Source: Yoonia vestfoldensis SKA53 (GTDB lineage Bacteria; Pseudomonadota; Alphaproteobacteria; Rhodobacterales; Rhodobacteraceae). From it: DNA of 64,000 nucleotides. Below the pieces are notes generated by a model that worked only from the letters and a program-made list of their open reading frames with translations, made no database searches and was not told the DNA's origin. This document shows positions 19,676-27,876 of this stretch, one piece after another. A program made the translations under genes and the position numbers. Where the stretch lies: contig NZ_CH672414.1 in the NCBI RefSeq assembly GCF_000152785.1, positions 1,049,483-1,113,482 on the forward strand, in the 5' to 3' direction. Position 1 is the stretch's first letter. The number at the start of each line of letters is the position of its first letter.

Positions 19676-20788
19676 ATGATACAGCGCCAGACGGGATCAG
19701 TCTCGACACCGGCCAATGTGCTTTCTGTTGATGCCATGGGTGGTGACAAAGGGCCTGCAACCGTGGTTGCGGGCCTTTCGAAGTTTCTGAACGCCACACC
19801 CGGCGCGCATGCCTTGCTGCATGGCCCCAAGGCGGAACTTGACCCCTTGGTCGCATCCCACAATATCGCGGCCCGCGTGACGGTGCATGACGCGTCCGAT
19901 GTCGTAAAGATGTCGGACAAGCCCAGCCATGTGCTGCGGCATGGCAAGAAAACATCCATGTGGTCGGCGATTGACGCCGTGCGCGACGGTCAGGCCGCGG
20001 TGTGCATATCCTGCGGCAATACAGGTGGGTTGATGGCGCTGTCGATGCTGCGCCTGCGCAAGGCCGAAGGCGTGAACCGCCCTGCCATTGCCTGCCTGTG
20101 GCCATCGCGCAATCCGGCCGGTTTCAACGTGATGCTGGATGCCGGTGCCGATATTCGCGCCGATCAGGATGATTTGCTGACCTATGCGCTGATGGGGGCC
20201 GCCTATGCGCGCAACGGGCTGGATATCGCGCGCCCGCGTGTCGGCCTGCTCAACGTCGGGACCGAGGAACATAAAGGCCGCGCCGAGCTCAAGGTCGCAC
20301 ATGAGCTGATCGCGCGCGCCGCCGACAAGGGCGAGTTTGATTATGTCGGATTCGTCGAAGGCGGTGATCTGCCCTCCAACAAGGTGGATGTCATCGTCAC
20401 CGACGGGTTCACCGGCAATGTCGCGCTGAAAACCGGCGAAGGCACCGCCACGCTGGTCAGCGAATTGTTGCGCGGCGCGATGATGGGCAATCCTTTGTCG
20501 ATGCTGGGTGCCTTGCTCGCGCGCGGGTCCTTGCGCCGCCTGCGCAAACGGATCGACCCGCGGCGGGTGAATGGCGGCGTGTTTCTGGGGCTGAACCAGA
20601 CCGTGATCAAAAGCCATGGCTCCGCCGATGCGACAGGCGTCGCCGCCGCGCTGCATCTGGCCTACCGGCTGGGGCAGACCGGCTTTTCTGACAAACTGGC
20701 GGCGCGGGTTGCATCCGCCGCCGCACTTGCCCAAGATCAGGGCCAAGAAAGTGCCGCCGAAGCGGGCAGCAACAACACAGGCGATTAA
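19676..20788 (+). CDS. plsX: Phosphate acyltransferase PlsX
   Basis: 370 aa. Makes acyl-phosphate from acyl-ACP as the first step of phosphatidic acid synthesis (used by PlsY). Family motifs: VDAMGGDKGP at the start, CISCGNTGGLMALS, RPAIACLWPS, LLNVGTEEHKG and VIVTDGFTGNVALKTGEG. Lies 22 bases after rpmF and five bases before fabH, so cotranscription with both is expected. Confidence 0.97.
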   Translation: MIQRQTGSVSTPANVLSVDAMGGDKGPATVVAGLSKFLNATPGAHALLHGPKAELDPLVASHNIAARVTVHDASDVVKMSDKPSHVLRHGKKTSMWSAIDAVRDGQAAVCISCGNTGGLMALSMLRLRKAEGVNRPAIACLWPSRNPAGFNVMLDAGADIRADQDDLLTYALMGAAYARNGLDIARPRVGLLNVGTEEHKGRAELKVAHELIARAADKGEFDYVGFVEGGDLPSNKVDVIVTDGFTGNVALKTGEGTATLVSELLRGAMMGNPLSMLGALLARGSLRRLRKRIDPRRVNGGVFLGLNQTVIKSHGSADATGVAAALHLAYRLGQTGFSDKLAARVASAAALAQDQGQESAAEAGSNNTGD

Positions 20789-20792
20789 CACG

Positions 20793-21764
20793 ATGACACG
20801 GCGCGCAGTGGTCAGGGGCATCGGGCATTACCTGCCCGACAGGATCGTTCCCAACAGCGAGTTTGAAAAGACGCTGGACACATCCGACGAATGGATCAAA
20901 ACCCGTTCAGGTATCGAAAGGCGGCATTTCGCGGCCGAAGGCCAGACCACGTCCGACCTTGCGATCCATGCCGCCAAGGCCGCGCTGGCCATGGCCCAGA
21001 TCGCCCCCAATGACATTGATGCCATCGTTCTGGCAACATCGACATCCGACCTGACGTTTCCGTCCACGGCGACGATGGTGCAACATGCGATTGGAAATAC
21101 CACAGGCTATGCCTTTGATATTCAAGCGGTTTGCGCAGGATTCGTTTATGCGATGTCAACCGCCAACGCGCTGATCACATCAGGCCAGGCCAATACCGTC
21201 ATGGTGATTGGCGCGGAAACCTTCAGCAAGATCCTCGATTGGACCGACAGGGCCACCTGCGTGTTGTTCGGGGATGGTGCTGGCGCGCTGATCCTGTCGG
21301 CCGAAGACGGCGACGGCAGCACTGCTGACCGGGGTATCCTGTCTGTCGATCTGAATTCGGACGGCCGTTACAGGGATATGTTGTACGTTGATGGTGGTGT
21401 CTCGACCCAGACGACCGGCGTCGTGCGCATGGAAGGCCGCGAGCTGTTTCGCCATGCCGTCGAAAAACTGGCCCAGACCGCCGATACCGCCCTGCACAAA
21501 GTCGGGCTGACCGCCGATGACGTGGCCTGGGTCGTGCCGCATCAGGCCAATATCCGCATCATTCAGGCCACGGCCAAGAAACTGGGCGTCGGCATGGACC
21601 GTGTGGTCGTCACTGTACAGGACCATGGCAATACATCCGCCGCCTCGATCCCGCTGGCGCTGTCTGTTGGCGTGGCCAATGGTCAGATCAAGCGCGGTGA
21701 TCTTGTCGTGACCGAGGCGATTGGCGGCGGTCTGGCATGGGGGTCGGTGGTGCTGCGCTGGTAA
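20793..21764 (+). CDS. fabH: Beta-ketoacyl-ACP synthase III FabH
   Basis: 323 aa from ATG 20793; the longer ORF from 20616 lies inside plsX. Starts fatty acid synthesis by condensing acetyl-CoA with malonyl-ACP. Catalytic triad visible: Cys in QAVCAGFVYAMS, His in VPHQANIRI and Asn in DHGNTSAASIP. The TSDEWIKTRSGIERRH N-terminal block is typical of the family. Confidence 0.97.
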   Translation: MTRRAVVRGIGHYLPDRIVPNSEFEKTLDTSDEWIKTRSGIERRHFAAEGQTTSDLAIHAAKAALAMAQIAPNDIDAIVLATSTSDLTFPSTATMVQHAIGNTTGYAFDIQAVCAGFVYAMSTANALITSGQANTVMVIGAETFSKILDWTDRATCVLFGDGAGALILSAEDGDGSTADRGILSVDLNSDGRYRDMLYVDGGVSTQTTGVVRMEGRELFRHAVEKLAQTADTALHKVGLTADDVAWVVPHQANIRIIQATAKKLGVGMDRVVVTVQDHGNTSAASIPLALSVGVANGQIKRGDLVVTEAIGGGLAWGSVVLRW

Positions 21765-21827
21765 GATCGGAAATGGCCGATTCTGCCTTGCATAACCCTG
21801 TTCCAAGCCCTTGTTATTGACTCTGAA

Positions 21828-21843
21828 ATTGGCCCGCGCCAAT
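21828..21843. promoter_or_regulatory. Short palindrome before ihfA
   Basis: ATTGGC, 4-base spacer, GCCAAT, located 28 bases before the ihfA start. A possible operator or hairpin in the fabH-ihfA gap; no known regulator assigned. Confidence 0.3.
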
Positions 21844-21871
21844 GTGGTGCGAAATCGCGGGGAAACGATCT

Positions 21872-22174
21872 ATGGCGGATAAGACACTGACACGCATGGA
21901 CCTGGCTGAAGCTGTCCATAACGAAGTGGGCCTGTCGCGCAACGACAGCGCCGATCTGGTGGAAAGCGTGCTAACGCATGTATCCGATTCGCTGGTGGCG
22001 GGGGATACGGTCAAGATTTCATCCTTTGGCACCTTTGCCGTGCGCGACAAGGCCGCCCGCGTCGGGCGCAACCCCAAGACCGGCGAGGAAGTCCCGATCC
22101 ATCCGCGCCGCGTGCTGACCTTTCGGCCATCACATCTGATGAAGGATCGCGTCGCATCCGGCAATAAGTCCTGA
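21872..22174 (+). CDS. ihfA: Integration host factor subunit alpha
   Basis: 100 aa from ATG 21872 (the ORF opens 30 bases earlier without a good start). HU/IHF fold; DNA-intercalating region with [23 protein letters not shown], where the P of NPKTG is the conserved intercalating proline. Forms a heterodimer with IhfB to bend DNA. The alpha assignment comes from the neighbouring MerR-family gene, the same pairing as in other proteobacteria, and from [11 protein letters not shown]. Confidence 0.94.
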   Translation: MADKTLTRMDLAEAVHNEVGLSRNDSADLVESVLTHVSDSLVAGDTVKISSFGTFAVRDKAARVGRNPKTGEEVPIHPRRVLTFRPSHLMKDRVASGNKS

Positions 22175-22177
22175 TCC

Positions 22178-22825
22178 ATGGTGAAAGCCCGCGAAGCCTT
22201 TCGCACGATATCCGAAGTGGCGGAATGGTTGGACACGCCCACCCATGTGCTGCGCTTTTGGGAAACCAAGTTCAGCCAGATCCGCCCTGTCAAAGGGGCA
22301 GGTGGCCGGCGCTATTACCGCCCCAGCGACATGGATCTTTTGGCCGGTATCAAGCAATTGCTGCATGAAGACGGGCTGACCATCAAAGGCACCCAGAAAC
22401 TGCTGCGCGACAAGGGCGTGAAATACGTCGCCATGCTGGGGCCGCGCGTGGACGGCGGATCGGATGACACGGAGCTGTCCGAGGATGCTCTGCTGGCCGA
22501 CCAAGGCGATGCGGTGCCGGACCTCGACGATATGCTGCCAGATCAGATGGATCAGCTGCTTGAACCGGTGACACAGATTGTGCCGCCGCCGCTGGCCGCG
22601 CCAGCTGCACCACCGCAGCCCCTGCAAACGGCCCTGCCCTTCGATGATATCGCACAGCCGCGCCTTGCCGTCTTTCCGGCACCGCCCGACGGGTTGCCGG
22701 ATGTTCCCGCCCGCCTGATCGGGCGTGCGCCGCTGCATGCGGGTGCCTTGCACGCACAGGCAGCCCGTATCGCGCCGGTGTTGGCGCGGCTTGACGCGGT
22801 CCGCGACCGGATGCGGCACGGCTGA
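22178..22825 (+). CDS. MerR family transcriptional regulator
   Basis: 215 aa. N-terminal MerR winged helix-turn-helix at about residues 8-78: [19 protein letters not shown], then [21 protein letters not shown] and [11 protein letters not shown]. The remaining 130 residues are proline/alanine-rich without a recognisable effector domain or metal-binding cysteines. It starts three bases after the ihfA stop. The ihfA-merR pair is conserved in proteobacteria; targets are unknown. Confidence 0.88.
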   Translation: MVKAREAFRTISEVAEWLDTPTHVLRFWETKFSQIRPVKGAGGRRYYRPSDMDLLAGIKQLLHEDGLTIKGTQKLLRDKGVKYVAMLGPRVDGGSDDTELSEDALLADQGDAVPDLDDMLPDQMDQLLEPVTQIVPPPLAAPAAPPQPLQTALPFDDIAQPRLAVFPAPPDGLPDVPARLIGRAPLHAGALHAQAARIAPVLARLDAVRDRMRHG

Positions 22826-22852
22826 ACAGCGGTTACGCCAAAAAGATTTCGA

Positions 22853-22872
22853 GCCTCCGGCGGGGATATTTA
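22853..22872 (+). repeat. Dispersed intergenic element, copy 3
   Basis: GCCTCCGGCGGG head and GATATTTA middle, 27 bases after the merR stop and in sense orientation; the tail has diverged to GGCTCGGATGATGATG. Confidence 0.75.
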
Positions 22873-22936
22873 GGCTCGGATGATGATGCTTTTCGGGCTT
22901 GTTCCTGCGCCAGATTCCAGTATGAACACGCCTAGT

Positions 22937-23013
22937 CGGGCTATAGCGCAGCCTGGTAGCGCGTCCGTCTGGGGGACGGAAGGTCGCAGGTTCGAGTCCT
23001 GCTAGCCCGACCA
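22937..23013 (+). tRNA. tRNA-Pro (anticodon GGG)
   Basis: 77 nt with encoded CCA end. Acceptor stem CGGGCTA/TAGCCCG pairs perfectly; D arm GCGC/GCGC; anticodon stem TCCGT/ACGGA around loop CTGGGGG giving anticodon GGG; T arm GCAGG/CCTGC with loop TTCGAGT. Reads CCC (and CCU) proline codons. Confidence 0.97.
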
Positions 23014-23020
23014 ATACGGC

Positions 23021-23041
23021 GTTTCAGGACAGACCTGAAAC
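23021..23041 (+). terminator. Hairpin after tRNA-Pro
   Basis: GTTTCAGG, 5-base loop, CCTGAAAC, seven bases beyond the tRNA. A second 8-base hairpin (CCTTTCGC at 23046-23053 with GCGAAAGG at 23065-23072) follows. Neither has a T-run directly behind it; together they probably end or process the tRNA transcript. Confidence 0.5.
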
Positions 23042-23174
23042 AACACCTTTCGCCTTTGCGCGATGCGAAAGGCCGCGATAGGGAAGCAGTTTTTCCCAAA
23101 CGCTTATCATCGCCCGCTTGCGTTTACGCGCAGCGGGCGTTTTGGTATCTGCAAGGGCCAAGGGGATGATTTTC

Positions 23175-24257
23175 ATGCAAAACGGTGTTCTGGCAGACCA
23201 TCAGATCCGCGCGCTGATCGCGCAGGGTGCGATCCGTGCCAGCGCCCCGATCGACGCGGGTCAGGTGCAGCCTGCCTCGCTTGATCTGCGGCTGGGGGCC
23301 ATAGCCTACCGCGTGCGCGCGTCATTTCTGGCAGGGCGCAGCCGGACGGTGACCGAACGGCTGGCGGATTTCCAGATGCATGCGATTGATCTGACCGGCG
23401 GGGCCGTGCTGGAAAAAGGCTGCGTCTATGTTGTCCCCTTGATGGAAAGTCTTGCGCTGCCGGCGGGGATGACGGGGGCGGCCTCGGCGAAATCATCCAT
23501 CGGGCGGCTGGATCTGCTGACACGCATCATCACCGATCACGGTGTCGAATTCGACCGCGTGCCTGCCGGATATGACGGCCCGCTCTTTGTCGAGATTTGC
23601 CCGCGGTCGTTTTCGGTCGTGGCGCAGCCCGGCCAGATGCTGAACCAGATCATCTTCCGCCAGGGCAAGACCATCATGTCCGACGAGGACCTGCGCGCAT
23701 TGCATGCCACAACCCCCATCGTGTCGGGTGATCCGGTGATTTCCGATGGCTTGGGCTTTTCGGTCGATCTGCGCCCCGAGGCGGGCAATCTGGTCGGCTA
23801 CCGCGCCAAGCCGCATACAGGCGTGATTGATCTGGCCAAGCTGAACCATTACGACCCCGCCGAGTTTTGGGAACCAGTGCATACCGATACCGGCTGGATC
23901 ATCCTTGATCCGGGGGCGTTTTACATCCTTGTCAGCCGCGAGGCGATTGTCATCCCGCCGATGCAGGCCGCCGAAATGGCGCCCTATCTGGCGATGGTGG
24001 GCGAATTCCGCGTGCATTACGCGGGCTTTTTCGACCCCGGTTTCGGCTATGCTGCCGCAGGCGGGGCCGGATCACGCGGGGTGCTGGAGGTGCGCTGTCA
24101 CGAGGCCCCTTTCGTGCTGGAACACGGGCAAGTCGTGGGGCGGCTGGTTTATGAACATATGGCCGCCCTGCCCGCAGCTTTGTACGGGCAGGCGATCCAG
24201 TCCAATTATCAAGGACAGGGGCTCAAGCTGTCCAAGCATTTCAAACCTAGCGCATGA
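23175..24257 (+). CDS. dcd: dCTP deaminase, double-length alphaproteobacterial form
   Basis: 360 aa from ATG 23175 (AAGGGG upstream), about twice the length of E. coli Dcd (193 aa). The first half carries QPASLDLRLG and ASAKSSIGRLDLLTRIITD, equivalent to the Dcd active-site segment, and FVEICPRSFSVVAQPGQML. The second half repeats the fold: VNSREAIVIPP-like LVSREAIVIPP, then VGEFRVHYAGFFDPGFG. So it is a tandem fusion of two dUTPase-fold domains. Deaminates dCTP to dUTP to feed dTMP synthesis. The 3' end overlaps the convergent 58-residue gene by 11 bases. Confidence 0.9.
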   Translation: MQNGVLADHQIRALIAQGAIRASAPIDAGQVQPASLDLRLGAIAYRVRASFLAGRSRTVTERLADFQMHAIDLTGGAVLEKGCVYVVPLMESLALPAGMTGAASAKSSIGRLDLLTRIITDHGVEFDRVPAGYDGPLFVEICPRSFSVVAQPGQMLNQIIFRQGKTIMSDEDLRALHATTPIVSGDPVISDGLGFSVDLRPEAGNLVGYRAKPHTGVIDLAKLNHYDPAEFWEPVHTDTGWIILDPGAFYILVSREAIVIPPMQAAEMAPYLAMVGEFRVHYAGFFDPGFGYAAAGGAGSRGVLEVRCHEAPFVLEHGQVVGRLVYEHMAALPAALYGQAIQSNYQGQGLKLSKHFKPSA

Positions 24258-24423
24258 AACGGCGCAGCAGGCGCAGGCCCTGTTGCAATTGCTTGCCCTG
24301 ACCCGCGCCGGGGGCGGGTTTGTCCGCCTGCCCGCCGCCTTTGGACAGCATCTGCATCCCTTTACCGATGCCGCGGTTCATGACCTGCCGGACGACCATG
24401 TTGATCAAGCGGTTCATGTTCAT
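24247..24423 (-). CDS. Small basic protein, 58 aa
   Basis: Starts at ATG 24423 after GGAGAGTAACG (an SD-like GGAG about 9 bases away). Sequence begins MNMNRLINMVVRQVMNRGIG, continues with a Gly/Lys/Pro-rich middle and ends LRLLRRFMR. Rich in Arg, Lys and Met, no cysteines, possibly amphipathic helices at both ends. Sits 47 bases downstream of scpB on the same strand. I think similar small proteins occur in other Rhodobacterales, but no function is known to me. Confidence 0.65.
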   Translation of the reverse strand: MNMNRLINMVVRQVMNRGIGKGMQMLSKGGGQADKPAPGAGQGKQLQQGLRLLRRFMR

Positions 24424-24470
24424 CGTTACTCTCCTTCACACCAAACAGGGGCGACGGTAGCGCAGAATCG

Positions 24471-25112
24471 TTAATCTTCAAACAGCTCTGATTGATCAGC
24501 ATCGCCGTTGTCGTCGCCCGGATCGCCCAAGGCGACCGTGCCGGGGGGCGGGCGGTTTTCCAACAGCCCAGCGGCGCGCAATTCCTTTATTCCGGGCAGG
24601 TCGCGGGCGTTTTCCAGCCCGAAATGGTCAAGGAAAGCTTGTGTCACCACAAAGGTCACGGGCCGCCCCGGTGTCATCTTGCGCCGGCCGAGCCTGATCC
24701 ATTCCATCTCGATCAGCTGGTCGATGGTACCACGGCTGACACTGACGCCGCGGATTTCCTCGATCTCGGCGCGCGTCACCGGCTGGTGATAGGCAACGAT
24801 GGCGAGCGTTTCGATCGCCGCGCGCGACAATTTGCGGGTTTCGACGATTTCCTTTTGCATGAGGAACCCAAGGTCCGGCGCCGTGCGGATCGCCCAGGCA
24901 TCGCCGATACGCACCACATTGACGCCGCGCCCTTCGTAACGTTTGCGTAAGTACGCCAACGCCTCGGCCGGGTCGCAGCCATGCGGCATCCGCCCGATCA
25001 GGTCTTGCACGGTAACGGGGTCTGCGGTGGCGAACAGGATCGCCTCGACCATGCGTTCCTGTTCGCCCATCGGGGGCGCATCAAACAGACTGTCGTTTTG
25101 CGGTTTAGCCAT
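24471..25112 (-). CDS. scpB: Segregation and condensation protein ScpB
   Basis: 213 aa from ATG 25112, overlapping the scpA 3' end by eight bases; the ORF upstream of this ATG is scpA in another frame. Two winged-helix domains: MVEAILFATADPVTVQDLIGR and LSRAAIETLAIVAYHQPVTRAEIEEIRGV. Binds ScpA and SMC in the chromosome-condensing complex. The acidic tail (DDNGDADQSELFED) is typical of alphaproteobacterial ScpB. Confidence 0.93.
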   Translation of the reverse strand: MAKPQNDSLFDAPPMGEQERMVEAILFATADPVTVQDLIGRMPHGCDPAEALAYLRKRYEGRGVNVVRIGDAWAIRTAPDLGFLMQKEIVETRKLSRAAIETLAIVAYHQPVTRAEIEEIRGVSVSRGTIDQLIEMEWIRLGRRKMTPGRPVTFVVTQAFLDHFGLENARDLPGIKELRAAGLLENRPPPGTVALGDPGDDNGDADQSELFED

Positions 25113-25899
25113 GGCGCGGTTCTTTCTTGCGGATCTGGATCGGCGCGAATGTGTCGCCTTGCCGGATTTCGATCTTGCCTTCCTTGGCCAGTTCCAGTGA
25201 TGCGGCAAATGTCGCCGCCGTGGTGGACCGCCTGCGTTGCGGGTCCGCGTCCCAGCCATCGGGCAGATAGCTGACGATATCGGTCCAGTCACCGGCAAAG
25301 CCGATCAGATGGCGCATCCGTTCCAGCGCCTGTTCCATCGTCATCACATGCGCGCGGTCCAGCACGAAGGGCCGGAAATCATCGCGCGTGCGGATGCGGG
25401 CGTAACCCTGCATCAGGTCCAGCAGCGTCGCGGTATAGCGGATGCGGCGCACGCGCTGCACGTCCTCGGTAATGCCGCGCGCGAAAAAATCGCGCCCCAG
25501 CTGGTCACGGGCCATCAGTTGCGCCGCCGCCTCGCGCATCGCGGACAGCCGTTCTAGCTGGAACGCCAGATGGGCGGCCAATTCTTCGCCCGATGGCCCC
25601 GCCTCGCGCGGGTCAGGCGGCAGCAACAGCCGTGATTTCAGAAACGCGAGCCAGGCCGCCATCACCAGATAATCGGCGGCCAGTTCCAGCCGCAGTGCCT
25701 TGGCCTGTTCGACAAAGGCCAGATATTGCTGCGCCAGCGCCAGAATCGAGATCTGGCGCAGATCGACCTTTTGGGTGCGCGACAGGGTCAACAGCAGATC
25801 GAGCGGCCCTTCGAAGGCACCGACATCGACAATCAGCGCCTCGGCGGCAACGCGGGCGCTGATACGGTCGGTATCTTGCTCAAATTCATCGGGCTGCAT
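25105..25899 (-). CDS. scpA: Segregation and condensation protein ScpA
   Basis: 264 aa kleisin. N-terminal SMC-head-binding segment FEGPLDLLLTLSRTQKVDLRQISI and YLVMAAWLAFLKSRLLLP; C-terminal winged helix near VSYLPD and TTAATFAASLELAKEGKIEIRQ. Bridges the two SMC heads together with ScpB. Six bases separate it from nagZ upstream, and it overlaps scpB, so the order nagZ-scpA-scpB is transcribed as one unit. Confidence 0.93.
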   Translation of the reverse strand: MQPDEFEQDTDRISARVAAEALIVDVGAFEGPLDLLLTLSRTQKVDLRQISILALAQQYLAFVEQAKALRLELAADYLVMAAWLAFLKSRLLLPPDPREAGPSGEELAAHLAFQLERLSAMREAAAQLMARDQLGRDFFARGITEDVQRVRRIRYTATLLDLMQGYARIRTRDDFRPFVLDRAHVMTMEQALERMRHLIGFAGDWTDIVSYLPDGWDADPQRRRSTTAATFAASLELAKEGKIEIRQGDTFAPIQIRKKEPRHG

Positions 25900-25905
25900 C
25901 GGACC

Positions 25906-26892
25906 TCACGCCATCAGCGTTTCAAATTCGGCCTCTAATGCGGTGATGTCAATCGTTTCGGGTGTCTTGCGCAGGGCGAGCGCGCGATTGGCGCGGATAA
26001 CCGCCCGTGCCGACATGGCACCGGCGGCCTGTGCCACATCAGTCATCTCTCCCATATCACCATTGCAATGCAGGATCAGGTCACAGCCCGCGGCGATGGC
26101 GGCATGGCTGCGGTCGGTCACCGAACCTGCCAGCGCCTGCATCGACAGATCATCGGTCATCAGCAAGCCGTCAAACCCGATCTGGTCGCGGATCACCTGC
26201 ATCATCACCGGCGATGTGGTGGCAGGCCGGTCGGGGTCAAGCGCGTCAAACACGATATGCGCGGTCATGCCCAAGGGCAGATCGCGCAATGCCTTGAATG
26301 GCGCGAAATCATGGGCGGTCAGGTCATCAACGCTGGCACTGACGCGCGGCAAGGCCAGATGGCTGTCAGCCTGCGCGCGCCCATGGCCGGGGATATGTTT
26401 GAGCACCGGCAAAACACCGCCCGCCAGCAATCCATCCGCACAGGCGCGCGCCGCAGCGATCACCGTTGGCACATCACGGCCATAAAGGCGGTTTTGCAGG
26501 AACGGATGGGTCGCATCCTCGGCCAGATCGGCCAAGGGGGCGCAATTGACGTCAATGCCGACAGACAGCAAATCATGCGCAATCAACCGGTAGCGCAGCC
26601 ATTGCGCGCGCAAAGGGTCAGCAGCGCGCGCCATCTGGTCCAATGCGGGCAGGTAGTCGCGCCAATGGGGGCTGCGCATCCGCTGCACCCGCCCCCCCTC
26701 CTGGTCGATCAGAATTGGCGCCGCGCGGCCCACGGCATCGCGCAGATCGCCGGTCAGGCGGCGGATCTGGTCAGGCGTGTCGATGTTGCGTGCAAACAGG
26801 ATAAAGCCGAACGGGTCAGCGTCACGGAAAAACCCGCGTTCCCACGGCGTGATGTCGAGCGCGGCTGGGCCGAAAATCGCCGCGGTCTGCAT
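25906..26892 (-). CDS. nagZ: Beta-N-acetylhexosaminidase NagZ
   Basis: 328 aa, glycoside hydrolase family 3. Removes GlcNAc from anhydromuropeptides during peptidoglycan recycling in the cytosol. The mobile catalytic loop KHIPGHGRAQADSH contains the Asp/His general-acid pair, and the nucleophile aspartate is in LLMTDDLSMQALAG. No signal peptide. Stops three bases from the SPOR gene upstream, in the same operon as two envelope/division-linked genes. Confidence 0.93.
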   Translation of the reverse strand: MQTAAIFGPAALDITPWERGFFRDADPFGFILFARNIDTPDQIRRLTGDLRDAVGRAAPILIDQEGGRVQRMRSPHWRDYLPALDQMARAADPLRAQWLRYRLIAHDLLSVGIDVNCAPLADLAEDATHPFLQNRLYGRDVPTVIAAARACADGLLAGGVLPVLKHIPGHGRAQADSHLALPRVSASVDDLTAHDFAPFKALRDLPLGMTAHIVFDALDPDRPATTSPVMMQVIRDQIGFDGLLMTDDLSMQALAGSVTDRSHAAIAAGCDLILHCNGDMGEMTDVAQAAGAMSARAVIRANRALALRKTPETIDITALEAEFETLMA

Positions 26893-26895
26893 GAC

Positions 26896-27810
26896 CTAAT
26901 TGACCACAACCGCGATACATTCCGCACCTTCGGCCTGCAAGGCGGCGCAGAACCGGCGGGCATCGTCGCGGTCGGCAAAGCCGCTGGCGCGCAACCGATA
27001 CCATGTGCCACTGCTTTGCGTGCTGACCTGCACGACGCGTTCACGCCCGTTCATCAGCGCACCAAAGCGGGATTCAAGCCGCGCCCATTCTTCGGCCGCC
27101 AAGGCCGGTGACGAAAACGCGCCCAATTGCACCAGATCGGTGCCAGTGGCGAAACTGACCGTGGTCACCGGCACTTCTGTGGTGCTGGCGCGGGTGATCG
27201 CAGGCGCCGGTGCCGGCGCCGGGCGCAAGGATGCAGGCCGCAGGATCGGGCGCAGCGAGACCGCAACACCCGGCACAGAGGCAGGCACACGGTCCATGGC
27301 AGCGACATCGCTGCGGGCTTCAGCCTCGGTGATTTCGGCGACCATGGCCAAAACATCCTCGACCGTGGTGCCCATGGTCTGGGCAGGCACGGCAATGGCA
27401 TCGGCATCGGGCAACAGGGCCACGGGCTGCATGATTTCCTCGCCCACGTCATCAACAGCGGCCATTGGCCGGGCCTCGAGGTCTTCGCGGGCCAGGCCTG
27501 GCATCCGTGGGGCCAGCACAAGCCGGTCCTCGGGCGCTGCCGCCTCGCCCATGGCGACCAATTCATTGACGGACAAACCGACATGGCGCGCAATATCACC
27601 GCCTGGATCATCAGGCAGCACCCGCATCTCGCCTTCCATGGCGCGGACCACGGGGATGCCCGTGACATCACGCATGATCAGCTGATAACCCCAATAACCA
27701 ATGCCAAAAATCAAGGACAAGGACACCAACGCGCCCGTGGCATTAACCCAGGGTTGCGCAGGTCCACTGCCCGATTGCGGGGCAAGCCCCTGCTCGTAAG
27801 TCGCCATCAC
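26896..27810 (-). CDS. SPOR domain membrane protein
   Basis: 304 aa. One membrane segment at about residues 27-46, a proline/alanine/acid-rich periplasmic linker, and a C-terminal SPOR domain (about 225-304) with VQLGAFSSPALAAEEWARL and GTWYRLRASGFADRDDARRFCAAL. SPOR domains bind denuded peptidoglycan at the septum. Located between argS and nagZ, the usual place in this order. Comparable to FtsN-like proteins in layout, but FtsN identity cannot be claimed. Confidence 0.85.
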   Translation of the reverse strand: MMATYEQGLAPQSGSGPAQPWVNATGALVSLSLIFGIGYWGYQLIMRDVTGIPVVRAMEGEMRVLPDDPGGDIARHVGLSVNELVAMGEAAAPEDRLVLAPRMPGLAREDLEARPMAAVDDVGEEIMQPVALLPDADAIAVPAQTMGTTVEDVLAMVAEITEAEARSDVAAMDRVPASVPGVAVSLRPILRPASLRPAPAPAPAITRASTTEVPVTTVSFATGTDLVQLGAFSSPALAAEEWARLESRFGALMNGRERVVQVSTQSSGTWYRLRASGFADRDDARRFCAALQAEGAECIAVVVN

Positions 27811-27876
27811 TGCCTCACTGCCCGCGCCATTTGCGGCTTGTCGGGTCGTCTGCTCTGCCTTGACCGGCGGGCTGCG

